Positions 8,143 to 15,682 are shown, counted from the stretch's first letter. The stretch is 31,271 nt of DNA from Klebsiella pneumoniae (GCA_943325355.2 CALPPA020000001.1:1-31271), one strand, 5' to 3'. Made by a program: numbers and translations. The notes: generated by a model not told the origin, from the sequence alone.

Positions 8143-9027
8143 TTAATTTCTTCTGTCTTCTCCCCAAAATAATTTGGTTCTAAGTGTTTTCAAAAAGGTT
8201 TCTTTGGGGATTTCGACCATATTTATTTGAAAAGGGGTTTTTTTAATACTCAAAATGGTTTCGTTTTTTACTGAGGTAATCCTAGAATCTAGTGAAACTA
8301 AATAATTTTCCTCCCTTCCTGACACTTTCAGTCTAATTTCAGTGTCGTCTGGAACGACAAGCGGACGGGCATTTAGGTTATGCGGAGCAATTGGTGTAAT
8401 CACAAAACTACTTACATCGGGAGTTAATATTGGTCCGCCACAACTCATAGAGTATCCAGTAGATCCTGTGGGTGTTGAAATAATAAGGCCATCTGCCCAA
8501 TAGGAATTTAAAAACTCGTTGTTTAAGTAGGTATCAATGGTTATCATTGAAGTGGTATCTTTTCTGCTAACGGTTACTTCATTCATAGCAAAATTGATTT
8601 CTTCAATTGCTTCATTTTTTGGACTACACGAAAGGCTCAATAAAGTTCTTTTAGAAATGGTATATTTTTTATCAATGATAAATTGCATAAACTCAGCGAT
8701 ATTCTCCTTTTGGACTGTTGCCAAGAAACCTAATCTTCCTGCATTTATCCCTAAGATGGGAACACTTGAATTTCTCACGAGTGCGGCAGCTCTTAAAATG
8801 GTTCCATCTCCGCCAATACTAATTAACATATCGAAACTGCTGTCTAACTCTGTATGCGAAGTAAAAGTCTTGTATTCTTTTTTGATTAATTCTTTTTCAT
8901 ACAACATCATTAAGAAATCATATTCAATGACCATTTCTACCTTATTGGTGTTAAAAAAAACAAAAATGTCTTTTATAATGGGCTCCGTGCTGTTTAGATA
9001 GTACTTTCCGTAAATGGCTACTTTCAT
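8143..9027 (-). CDS. nadK: NAD kinase
   Basis: Phosphorylates NAD to NADP in the cytoplasm using ATP or polyphosphate. 294 residues, normal for bacterial enzymes. The GGDG motif that positions the phosphate donor is at 72-75 (LISIGGDGTILRAA), followed by GINAGRLGFLA. The NE of FAMNEVTVSR, the glycine-rich TPTGSTGYSMSCGGP and PIAPHNLNARPLVVPD are all present, giving a complete active site. The gene starts 6 bases after the stop of the CBS-domain gene on the same strand, so the two form an operon read from the region that also drives pdxJ in the opposite direction. No clear terminator was found between its stop and the porG promoter. Confidence 0.97.
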   Translation of the reverse strand: MKVAIYGKYYLNSTEPIIKDIFVFFNTNKVEMVIEYDFLMMLYEKELIKKEYKTFTSHTELDSSFDMLISIGGDGTILRAAALVRNSSVPILGINAGRLGFLATVQKENIAEFMQFIIDKKYTISKRTLLSLSCSPKNEAIEEINFAMNEVTVSRKDTTSMITIDTYLNNEFLNSYWADGLIISTPTGSTGYSMSCGGPILTPDVSSFVITPIAPHNLNARPLVVPDDTEIRLKVSGREENYLVSLDSRITSVKNETILSIKKTPFQINMVEIPKETFLKTLRTKLFWGEDRRN

Positions 9028-9033
9028 TCTACG

Positions 9034-9693
9034 TTAGATGTTAAGGTATTTGTCTAAATAATCAGAACGTTCCTTTAAAGTGTTAATGTAATTATCTTCA
9101 AAGTGTTCTGATACTATTTCATAATTATACCTTCTAAAAGTTTGAATGATTTCGTTCATTACTCCTAAACTTATTTTGATGGTAACTTGAATATTTTCGG
9201 AATCAGTTTCAGAAACAAATAGTCCTAATAGTTTGCCATTATTACTTTCTACAATTTGGGCTATTTGACCCATAGAATATTCTGAAGTTCTTTTTTTAAC
9301 AATAATAATTCCACCAGACTCTTGTAAAAAAGGAGTTTCGTGAAAAAATTTCATAATATCGGTAATTTCATAATAACCAACATATTTGTTTTTTTCGTCT
9401 AAAACAGGAACTAAATTGGTATTATTTTTAGCAAAAACCTCTAAAACATCTAACCAAATCATAGTGCTTCTAGCAAAAAATCCTTCAAGCGAATACCTGT
9501 AATCAGTCACTTTTTTATTAGCTTCAAAAGTTTCGATATCATCGGATGCAATACTTCCAATGTACATTTCCTTTTCAACCACCGGAAAATGCGAAAAATT
9601 CAAATCATCAAAAAACTCTTGAACAACCGCGATACTTTCTTGGCTGTCAATAGCTTTATAATCATTGGTAATATAGTTTGTAATTTCAGTCAT
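9034..9693 (-). CDS. CBS-domain protein with ACT-like C-terminal region
   Basis: 219 residues. A CBS pair occupies about residues 1-135: ESIAVVQEFFDDLNFSHFPVV is the first repeat and AKNNTNLVPVLDEKNKYVGYYE the second. From about 136 (GGIIIVKKRTSEYSMGQIA and onwards to about 205) the sequence has the beta-alpha-beta pattern of an ACT-like small-molecule domain (IIIVKK, helix, LLGLFVSE, VTIKIS, helix, YEIVSEH). CBS pairs usually sense adenine nucleotides such as AMP, ATP or NAD(H), and ACT domains often bind amino acids. There is no catalytic domain, so a regulatory or sensor role is inferred. It is 6 bases upstream of nadK and divergent from pdxJ; a link to cofactor status is tempting but unproven. 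Confidence 0.85.
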   Translation of the reverse strand: MTEITNYITNDYKAIDSQESIAVVQEFFDDLNFSHFPVVEKEMYIGSIASDDIETFEANKKVTDYRYSLEGFFARSTMIWLDVLEVFAKNNTNLVPVLDEKNKYVGYYEITDIMKFFHETPFLQESGGIIIVKKRTSEYSMGQIAQIVESNNGKLLGLFVSETDSENIQVTIKISLGVMNEIIQTFRRYNYEIVSEHFEDNYINTLKERSDYLDKYLNI

Positions 9694-9724
9694 AATTAAC
9701 CCAAAATATTTGATGCAAAATAAT

Positions 9725-9732
9725 CAAAATTA
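9725..9732 (-). promoter_or_regulatory. -10 element for the CBS-nadK operon
   Basis: TAATTTTG on the minus strand, an exact TAnnTTTG match 32 bases upstream of the CBS-gene ATG. No good TTG is seen at the usual -33 spacing, so only half of the promoter is supported. Confidence 0.45.
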
Positions 9733-9758
9733 TGCAATAACAGCTAGTTTTTACTTTG

Positions 9759-9766
9759 TATTTTTG
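9759..9766 (+). promoter_or_regulatory. -10 element for pdxJ
   Basis: TATTTTTG, an exact TAnnTTTG match, 60 bases upstream of the pdxJ ATG. A clear -33 TTG is not seen. The resulting leader would carry the small inverted repeat at 9798-9817. Confidence 0.5.
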
Positions 9767-9790
9767 CAGACTTATAAATAGAGTTGAAGA

Positions 9791-9826
9791 CAATGAGATT
9801 GCTTCGCGCCTCGCAATGACAAAACA
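9791..9826 (+). repeat. Small GC-rich inverted repeat in the pdxJ leader
   Basis: ATTGC (9798-9802) and GCAAT (9813-9817) flank TTCGCGCCTC, and the flanks continue as CAATGAG and GACAAAACA. It resembles, from memory, a dispersed ATTGCTTCG...CGCAATGAC element common in flavobacterial and other genomes. The second arm runs to within 9 bases of the pdxJ ATG. Confidence 0.45.
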
Positions 9827-10543
9827 ATGACAAAGTTAAGTGTAAATATTAACAAAATAGCAACTTTGCGTAACGCTCGTGGTGGAAATGTCCCAGATTT
9901 ACTAAAAGTTGCTTCCGATATTCAAAAATTTGGAGCTCAAGGCATCACGATTCATCCGCGTCCAGATGAGCGCCACATAAAATATCAAGACGCCCGAGAT
10001 TTAAAATCAGTTGTTTATACTGAATATAATATTGAAGGAAATCCTTTAGAAGGGTCATTTATAGATTTAGTGTTAGAAACAAAACCAACACAAGTAACTT
10101 TGGTTCCAGATGCAAATGATAATTTAACCTCAAATGCGGGTTGGGATACAATAAAGCACAACCAATTTCTAACCGAAATTGTTCAGGAATTTCAACGAAA
10201 TGGAATTAGGACTTCTATTTTTGTCGATCCAGTCCTCGAAATGATTGAAGGAGCAAAAATTATTGGAACAGAAAGAATCGAGCTTTATACTGAAGCTTTT
10301 GCGCACGAATACAGTTTGGGAAACAAAAACGGAATTGATCCTTATGTAAAATCGGCAATCTTGGCGAATGAAATTGGACTAGGAATCAACGCCGGGCACG
10401 ATTTGAGTCTAGACAATATCCAGTTTTTTAATCAAAACATTCCAGGTTTGCTCGAAGTTTCCATTGGTCACGCGCTCATTTCTGAAGCTATTTATCTTGG
10501 ATTGGATAATGTGGTGAATATGTATTTACAAAAACTGAAATAA
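9827..10543 (+). CDS. pdxJ: Pyridoxine 5'-phosphate synthase
   Basis: Last step of de novo vitamin B6 synthesis by the deoxyxylulose-5-phosphate route: condenses 1-deoxy-D-xylulose 5-phosphate with 3-amino-2-oxopropyl phosphate to pyridoxine 5'-phosphate. 238 residues forming a TIM barrel. The family signatures are clear: LSVNINKIATLRNARGG, GITIHPRPDERHI (with the catalytic-site His and Arg), VTLVPDAND, IGLGINAGHDL and LLEVSIGHALISEAI near the C-terminus. The ATG is at 9827; an out-of-frame ATG at 9815 opens a four-codon frame (ATG ACA AAA CAA) whose TGA overlaps this ATG. The alpha/beta-hydrolase gene follows 90 bases downstream on the same strand. Confidence 0.97.
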   Translation: MTKLSVNINKIATLRNARGGNVPDLLKVASDIQKFGAQGITIHPRPDERHIKYQDARDLKSVVYTEYNIEGNPLEGSFIDLVLETKPTQVTLVPDANDNLTSNAGWDTIKHNQFLTEIVQEFQRNGIRTSIFVDPVLEMIEGAKIIGTERIELYTEAFAHEYSLGNKNGIDPYVKSAILANEIGLGINAGHDLSLDNIQFFNQNIPGLLEVSIGHALISEAIYLGLDNVVNMYLQKLK

Positions 10544-10633
10544 TTTCAGATTGAAGATTAACGAATGATGATTTTTGATTTTAATGTCAAATCTAATTTT
10601 TTCTAAAATCAGCACTCTAAACTCTAAAATTAA

Positions 10634-11425
10634 ATGTTATATTCAAAAATAGAAGGCGAAGGCACTCGAGCCGACGGCGAATCGTGCGAAGCAAAACCAC
10701 TTATAATTCTTCACGGATTTCTGGGAATGTCTGATAATTGGAAAACAATCGGAACACAATTTGCCACCGCTGGATTTCAGGTTCATTTACTCGATCTGCG
10801 CAACCACGGCAAGAGTTTTCATTCTGATGAATTCAGTTACGAAATAATGGCTCAAGATGTTTATGACTATTGCAAAGCCAACAATCTCGAAAAAGTCAAT
10901 ATCATAGGACATTCTATGGGCGGAAAAACGGCAATGCTTTTTGCAACAATACATCCCGAAATGGTCGAAAAATTAATTGTTGCTGATATTGGTCCAAAAT
11001 TTTATCCGCAACATCATCAAACTATTTTGGCGGGACTGAATGCGGTCGACTTCTCCAGAAAACCCAGTCGCAGCGAGGTCGAAGAAATAGTATCACACTA
11101 CATAACTGATTTTGGAACCAGACAATTCTTACTCAAAAGCCTGTATTGGATTGAACCAGGACAATTAGCATTCCGATTTAATTTGGCTGTTTTTAATAAA
11201 AAAATTGAGGAAATTGGAAAGCCACTTCCCGAAAATTCGGTTTTTATAAAACCTACACTATTCATTCGTGGCGGAAATTCGAATTATATTTTGGATGAAG
11301 ATTTCGAAAATATTAAAAATCATTTTCCAAATTTAAGAATCGAAACTATCCCGAATGTTGGACATTGGCTTCACGCCGAAAACCCGCAACTATTTTATGA
11401 AATTTCAACTTCGTTTTTAAAATAA
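10634..11425 (+). CDS. Alpha/beta hydrolase, YbfF-like esterase
   Basis: 263 residues. LIILHGFLGMSDNW is the oxyanion-hole region, and LLDLRNHGKS, the nucleophile elbow GHSMGG (Ser94) and NVGHWLHAENP (His244) complete a normal catalytic set. VADIGPKFYPQHH is typical of the YbfF subgroup, which cleaves short acyl esters including acyl-CoA analogues in vitro; the natural substrate is unknown. Residues 11-20 (TRADGESCEA, bases 10664-10693) look like an insertion between the first strand and KPLIILHGF: 19 of 30 bases are G or C against a very AT-rich surrounding. The gene follows pdxJ and ends at a bidirectional terminator. Confidence 0.9.
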   Translation: MLYSKIEGEGTRADGESCEAKPLIILHGFLGMSDNWKTIGTQFATAGFQVHLLDLRNHGKSFHSDEFSYEIMAQDVYDYCKANNLEKVNIIGHSMGGKTAMLFATIHPEMVEKLIVADIGPKFYPQHHQTILAGLNAVDFSRKPSRSEVEEIVSHYITDFGTRQFLLKSLYWIEPGQLAFRFNLAVFNKKIEEIGKPLPENSVFIKPTLFIRGGNSNYILDEDFENIKNHFPNLRIETIPNVGHWLHAENPQLFYEISTSFLK

Positions 11426-11435
11426 AAACATCAAA

Positions 11436-11475
11436 AAAGCCCTTTTCAAATTTTATTAAAAAGGGCTTTATCTTA
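11436..11475. terminator. Bidirectional intrinsic terminator
   Basis: An 11-bp perfect inverted repeat, AAAGCCCTTTT at 11436-11446 and its complement at 11459-11469, lies between the convergent hydrolase and T9SS genes. The minus-strand reading ends in six T (strong); the plus-strand reading ends TTTATCTTA (weaker). Confidence 0.8.
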
Positions 11476-11488
11476 TAAAAACTAAAAT

Positions 11489-12817
11489 TTAGTTTTTCAT
11501 AATTTTTATCGTTTCTGTTTGTCCAGAATCAGAAGTTACTTTCAATAAATAGGCGCCAGTTTGTAACGATTTTAAATCTAAGTTCACATTATTTAACGCT
11601 GCAAAATTAGATTTATAAACTTGTTTACCTAGTAAATCAAAAACGGAAGCTTCTTTTATTAGAGATGTTTCAGAGTTTAGATATACTATTCCATTAGTTG
11701 GATTCGGGTAGGCTGATATTTGGTTTTTTAAATCAAAACTAGGGTTTTTTAGTGGTGGTATTCCAGTAAATTTATAAATTCCCCCAACAGTTGCCGAAGT
11801 ATTCATTCCTGCAGAAAACCCAAAAGTAGTATTCAAGAAAACTGCTGTTCCATGATATAAGGCATCAATGGTGTTCCATGTAAGTCCATCATTAGTACTG
11901 TAAGAAGAACCAAAAGGATTTGCCTCAGCACCTGCAACTACAGTCGAAGTACCAGGAATATAGGCAATTTCAGTTTTATAAAAATCAGGGGTGGTAATTG
12001 GGTTCCAAGTTGCGCCACCATCAGCAGTGCTATAAATTTTCAAAGTATTATGAATCATCAAAATTCCCTTTGTTGCACTTGAAAAGGTAAATCTATCTAA
12101 TCCGAAATCAGAACTGTAAACAGAATCATATGCCGTCCAGTTCAAACCTTTATTAGAAGATCTGAATATTCTTCCTCTGTCAGTTCCAAACCAAATAGTG
12201 TCTCCTGAAACTGTATACAAATTAAAATAACCAAATTCACCAGCTGCATCAAGTATTGGGTTTGGAATATTTGCGGCAGGAACTCGAATCCAAGTTTCTC
12301 CTCCATCTGTTGTGGTATAAATTTCGAATTCACCGTTTTCTGGATCTCCTTGTGCAATTCCATCAGTTGCATTCCAAAAATGAACAAAATTAGGATATGA
12401 ATCTCCATAATTAAATAGGGCGGTTGGTTGTTTTGTCCAATTTATTCCTCCATCAATAGTTTTCCAAATCCCTCCAGTATTTATAGCTCCTGGCGATACT
12501 GAAATCCACGCAGTTGACGCTGAAACAGCACTAATTGATGAAGAGCCCATATCTATAGAATTCGCACCTAAATTAATTGTTCCAGAAGTCCAAGTATTTC
12601 CTCCATCTGTACTTCGAGTGAATTGCTTAATTGTGAAATCTTGGTTATTAGGGTCGGAATTATCAAAGGCATTCGCCCAAATTACATTTGTATCTACTAA
12701 TGAAATACTGTTTAAACTTCTTGATGAAGTAGTAAATCCAGTCGCTTTTGGTGACCAAAACTGCGCATTTACCACAAATGAAGTGGTCAGTAAAATAAGG
12801 AGTAAAATTTTTTTCAT
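11489..12817 (-). CDS. Secreted Asp-box/beta-propeller protein with T9SS type A sorting domain
   Basis: 442 residues. Signal peptide MKKILLLILLTTSFVVNAQ. Residues about 20-355 form a Ycf48/BNR-like propeller with Asp-box-type turns (STDGGNTW, KTIDGGINW, TTDGGETW, SSNKGLNW, STADGGATW, STNDGLTW), each followed by a short strand. After the linker LKNPSFDLKNQ the C-terminal 75 residues are a type A sorting domain: ISAYPNPTNGIVYLNS, the DLLGKQVY motif, LDLKSLQTGAYLLKV and a basic end. The type IX system would export it and cleave or anchor the tail. No enzyme active site is visible, so its target or ligand is unknown. A modest -10 candidate lies at 12846-12853. The downstream end is the shared terminator at 11436-11475. 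Confidence 0.88.
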   Translation of the reverse strand: MKKILLLILLTTSFVVNAQFWSPKATGFTTSSRSLNSISLVDTNVIWANAFDNSDPNNQDFTIKQFTRSTDGGNTWTSGTINLGANSIDMGSSSISAVSASTAWISVSPGAINTGGIWKTIDGGINWTKQPTALFNYGDSYPNFVHFWNATDGIAQGDPENGEFEIYTTTDGGETWIRVPAANIPNPILDAAGEFGYFNLYTVSGDTIWFGTDRGRIFRSSNKGLNWTAYDSVYSSDFGLDRFTFSSATKGILMIHNTLKIYSTADGGATWNPITTPDFYKTEIAYIPGTSTVVAGAEANPFGSSYSTNDGLTWNTIDALYHGTAVFLNTTFGFSAGMNTSATVGGIYKFTGIPPLKNPSFDLKNQISAYPNPTNGIVYLNSETSLIKEASVFDLLGKQVYKSNFAALNNVNLDLKSLQTGAYLLKVTSDSGQTETIKIMKN

Positions 12818-12845
12818 AACGTGGATGGTTTGAGTTTATCAAAGA

Positions 12846-12853
12846 CGAAGGTA
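12846..12853 (-). promoter_or_regulatory. Possible -10 for the T9SS type A gene
   Basis: TACCTTCG on the minus strand, one mismatch from TAnnTTTG, 28 bases upstream of the ATG. No convincing -33 TTG. The rest of the 200-base gap 12818-13017 is plain AT-rich sequence in which I see nothing else. Confidence 0.35.
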
Positions 12854-13017
12854 CAAAAAATCCTTGTTTTTAAAATAATTATTATACATTTGAAATAAAT
12901 ACATTTGATATATCTATTTTATAATTAGGAATCAAGACTAATAAAAACGTTGGTAATCAATATTTTGATAATATAAGAGCAATTATATATTTATTTTTAA
13001 TCTAATAACAACTACTT

Positions 13018-13362
13018 ATGAAACTACTTTTTAGAATTCTTATCACTGCAGGTTTGGTTTTGCTTATTTCTCACTTTATGACAACTGTCAGTGTTGCTGA
13101 TTTTACAACAGCCTTAATTGTTGCAGTAGTTTTGGGATTGCTCAACATATTTGTTAAACCAATTTTGGTACTATTAACTTTACCCGTTACCATAGTCACA
13201 TTGGGATTGTTTTTGTTTGCCATAAATGCATTTATTATATTATTGTGTTCAAGACTTGTAGATGGATTTAGAATAAATTCTTTTTGGACTGCTTTGGTAT
13301 TTAGTGTAATTCTCTCCATTAGTCAATCTATTGTATATAAAATTATTGGAGACGATAAATAA
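13018..13362 (+). CDS. Small membrane protein of the phage-holin-4_2 (YvlD-like) family
   Basis: 114 residues with four hydrophobic segments (about 4-21, 27-47, 50-77, 88-107) and the family-typical LNIFVKPILVLLTLPVTIVTLGLF at about 42-65, read in two parts around the Lys-Pro. The Pfam name recalls mycobacteriophage holins, but the family is widespread on chromosomes as ordinary inner-membrane proteins of unknown function. Nothing around it is phage-like: there is no endolysin, integrase or structural gene, and it is followed by tig. It probably has its own short transcript. A perfect hairpin 72 bases after the stop may end it but also overlaps the tig promoter. Family assignment is good, role unknown. 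Confidence 0.8.
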   Translation: MKLLFRILITAGLVLLISHFMTTVSVADFTTALIVAVVLGLLNIFVKPILVLLTLPVTIVTLGLFLFAINAFIILLCSRLVDGFRINSFWTALVFSVILSISQSIVYKIIGDDK

Positions 13363-13428
13363 AAACGTAATTTATTTATAGTTAAATAATGGTCAGAAAA
13401 GCAATCCCGAAGGTTAGGGGTTAAAAAC

Positions 13429-13459
13429 TTGTTTGGGTTGCAAAAATTTTATAATTTTG
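13429..13459 (+). promoter_or_regulatory. tig promoter
   Basis: TTG at 13429-13431, a 20-base gap, then TAATTTTG at 13452-13459, an exact match to the Bacteroidota consensus. The -10 box lies partly in the loop and partly in the right arm of a perfect 12-bp inverted repeat (13434-13466). Confidence 0.65.
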
Positions 13460-13466
13460 CAACCCA
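13434..13466. repeat. Perfect 12-bp inverted repeat over the tig promoter
   Basis: TGGGTTGCAAAA at 13434-13445 and its exact complement TTTTGCAACCCA at 13455-13466, with a 9-base AT loop. It could be an operator, or a weak terminator for the upstream membrane-protein gene (only AATTTTATT follows). Confidence 0.7.
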
Positions 13467-13493
13467 ATTTTATTATGTAAATTAAAGACAGAA

Positions 13494-14819
13494 ATGGATA
13501 TTAAAAGAGTAGCATTAGACGCAGTAAATGAAACAATAGTAATGGCCGTTGTTCCTATGGATTACAAAGGTCAAGTAGCAAAAAGAATAAATGAAAAAAT
13601 GCCTTTGGCCACCGTAAAAGGTTTTAGAAAAGGGGCTGTGCCAAAAGATCTAGTTGAAAAGCAATACGGTAAAACAATAAAACAAGAAGAAGTTAAGAAA
13701 GTGGTTGATTTGGCGTTGGAACGTTACATTCAATCAGAAAGATTGAATCTTTTGGGAACTCCTCTAGCAAAAGTGAACGAACATTTCAACTGGGATGCTG
13801 AAGAATTGGTTTTTGAATATGAAATTGGTTTGGTTCCAGCTTTCGAATTGGATTTAGAAGCAAAAAATAACATCATTAAGTATATTGTTACTGCCGATGA
13901 TAAATTGATTGAAGGTCAAGTAGCTAGAATTCAAAAACAATTTGGCACTCCTATTCCTCAAGAAGTTGTTGAAGCTGGTTCAGATATTACAGGAACTTTC
14001 TCTAATCCAGCAAACGGAATTAGTAACTCAACGACAATTACTTTGTCTATTTTCAAAGATAAAGCGACTGCCGATAAATTCATTGGAAAAAAAGTGGGGG
14101 ATGTAGTTACTGTGAATACTAAAGGTTTATTCGAAGACGATCATCAATTGATGGATTATCTAAAAGTAGGTCACGATAATGTGCATGGTTTAGAAGTTGA
14201 TGTAGAGTTCTCAATCGAAGCTATTAATGTGGCTGAATTAGCTGAATTGAATCAAGAATTGTTCGATAAACTTTTCGGACCAGGAAATGTTGCGTCGTTA
14301 GAAGACTTGAAAGCAAAAATCAAAGAAGATGCGGAATCTCAGTTTGCACAACAAGCAGACCAAAAATTATTAGGTGATGTGACTGAGTTTTTAATTGATA
14401 ATACAAAATTCGATTTGCCATCTGAGTTTCTTAAAAAGTGGTTGCAAACTGTAGGAGAAAAAAAATTATCGTCAGCTGAAGCTGAAGTAGAATATGCAAG
14501 ATCTGAAAAAGGATTGCGTTTTCAATTGATTGAAGGTAGAGCAATGGCCCAAAGTGATATCAAAATTACTTTCGAGGATTTGAAAACGTTTACAACAAAA
14601 AACATACGTCAGCAAATGGCACAATTCGGACAAACTAATCCTACTGACGAAGAAGTTCAAGGAATAGTGGCAAGAGTATTGTCTAACCAAGAAGAAGTGA
14701 AAAGGCTTTCTGATCAAGTTGTTGCTGAAAAATTATTGGAATTGTTCAAAGAAAAAGCAAATCCAAAAACTAAAGAAGTTACCTACGAGCAATTTATTGC
14801 TGCTTCTTATGGAGAATAA
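13494..14819 (+). CDS. tig: Trigger factor
   Basis: Ribosome-bound chaperone for nascent chains. 441 residues. The N-terminal ribosome-docking domain (about 1-110) has the signature GFRKGAVP, equivalent to the GFRxGxxP loop that contacts the ribosomal protein at the exit tunnel. The middle region (about 145-245) is where the FKBP-type PPIase domain should be, but it is poorly matched: EAGSDITGTFSNPANG starts it, and the usual GxGxxIPGFE active-site stretch is replaced by a divergent FEDDHQLMDYLKVGHDNV. The C-terminal helical arms run about 250-441. This divergence is common in Bacteroidota as far as I recall. It is followed by a likely terminator, then clpP and clpX, the usual grouping of tig with the Clp protease. 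Confidence 0.95.
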   Translation: MDIKRVALDAVNETIVMAVVPMDYKGQVAKRINEKMPLATVKGFRKGAVPKDLVEKQYGKTIKQEEVKKVVDLALERYIQSERLNLLGTPLAKVNEHFNWDAEELVFEYEIGLVPAFELDLEAKNNIIKYIVTADDKLIEGQVARIQKQFGTPIPQEVVEAGSDITGTFSNPANGISNSTTITLSIFKDKATADKFIGKKVGDVVTVNTKGLFEDDHQLMDYLKVGHDNVHGLEVDVEFSIEAINVAELAELNQELFDKLFGPGNVASLEDLKAKIKEDAESQFAQQADQKLLGDVTEFLIDNTKFDLPSEFLKKWLQTVGEKKLSSAEAEVEYARSEKGLRFQLIEGRAMAQSDIKITFEDLKTFTTKNIRQQMAQFGQTNPTDEEVQGIVARVLSNQEEVKRLSDQVVAEKLLELFKEKANPKTKEVTYEQFIAASYGE

Positions 14820-14840
14820 ATTTTAAAAAATAGTATCTTT

Positions 14841-14878
14841 GAGACTCAAAGAGTATATTTTTTTTGATTCTCTTTTTT
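14841..14878 (+). terminator. Probable terminator of tig
   Basis: GAGACTCAAA (14841-14850) pairs with TTTGATTCTC (14863-14872) with one mismatch, followed by six T (14873-14878). It lies 21 bases after the tig stop. A smaller overlapping hairpin (CTTTGAGACTCAAAG, 14837-14851) could compete. Confidence 0.55.
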
Positions 14879-14937
14879 AAAGTTTCCAGGCTTCAAAATT
14901 TTGGCAGCTTTAATCTAAATTTTAAACTAAAAAAAAC

Positions 14938-15609
14938 ATGAATTACGGTACCGAATTTAAAAAATTTGCCACAAAACATCAAGGTGTAAATGCAATGTAC
15001 TACGACAAAATCGTAGCGGCAATGAACCCAACAAATATGACTCCATATATTATTGAAGAACGTCAGCTGAATATTTCGCAATTAGACGTTTTTTCAAGAT
15101 TGATGATGGACCGAATTATTTTCTTGGGTACAGGGATTGATGATCAAATTGCAAATATAGTTCAAGCACAATTGCTTTTTCTTGAAAGTGCTGATGCTTC
15201 AAAAGACATTCAAATTTATTTGAATTCTCCTGGCGGTAGCGTTTATGCAGGTTTAGGAATTTACGATACAATGCAATACATCAAACCAGATGTGGCGACT
15301 ATTTGTACCGGAATGGCTGCTTCAATGGGAGCCGTTTTATTGTGTGCAGGAGCAGCAGGAAAACGGTCGGCATTGCCACATTCAAGAGTTATGATTCACC
15401 AACCATCTGGCGGAGCACAAGGTGTTGCAACAGATATGGAAATCAACTTACGTGAAATGTTGAAACTAAAAGACGAATTATATCAAATCATTTCTCAACA
15501 TTCAGGACAAACTTTCGATAAAGTGCACAAAGACAGTGAGCGCGATTATTGGATGATTGCTGATGAAGCTAAAGAATACGGAATGATTGATGAAGTGTTA
15601 AGAAGATAA
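14938..15609 (+). CDS. clpP: ATP-dependent Clp protease proteolytic subunit
   Basis: Serine peptidase that forms the two-ring proteolytic barrel used by ClpX. 223 residues, including an N-terminal segment of about 30 residues likely removed on maturation. The catalytic triad is complete: Ser129 in CTGMAASMGA, His154 in RVMIHQPSGGAQG and Asp203 in ERDYWMIADEAKEYG. LNSPGGSVYAGLGIYD is the oxyanion/substrate strand region. The ATG at 14938 gives MNYGTEFKKFATKH, as I recall for other flavobacteria. clpX starts 73 bases downstream and the pair is expected to be cotranscribed; the spacer carries an imperfect TCAG-rich inverted repeat. A weak -10 candidate (AAATTTTG near 14897) is one mismatch from consensus. 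Confidence 0.97.
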   Translation: MNYGTEFKKFATKHQGVNAMYYDKIVAAMNPTNMTPYIIEERQLNISQLDVFSRLMMDRIIFLGTGIDDQIANIVQAQLLFLESADASKDIQIYLNSPGGSVYAGLGIYDTMQYIKPDVATICTGMAASMGAVLLCAGAAGKRSALPHSRVMIHQPSGGAQGVATDMEINLREMLKLKDELYQIISQHSGQTFDKVHKDSERDYWMIADEAKEYGMIDEVLRR

Positions 15610-15614
15610 ATTCA

Positions 15615-15672
15615 GTGTTCAGTATTTAGTGTCCAGTTTCAATCTGCTCACTGACCCCTGACCCCTGACCAC
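15615..15672 (+). repeat. TCAG-rich imperfect inverted repeat between clpP and clpX
   Basis: Two 23-base arms (15615-15637 and 15650-15672) are partly complementary: three TCAG-like steps at 7-base spacing on the left pair with three CTGA steps (ACTGACCCCTGACCCCTGAC) on the right, with G:U pairs in RNA. The loop is 12 bases. The right arm ends 10 bases before the clpX ATG. Confidence 0.55.
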
Positions 15673-15682
15673 TAAAAAAGAT

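Noticed and set aside
13018..13362. Prophage suggested by the phage-holin family name
   Set aside because: No other phage gene, attachment site or composition change is near; the family is common as chromosomal membrane proteins.
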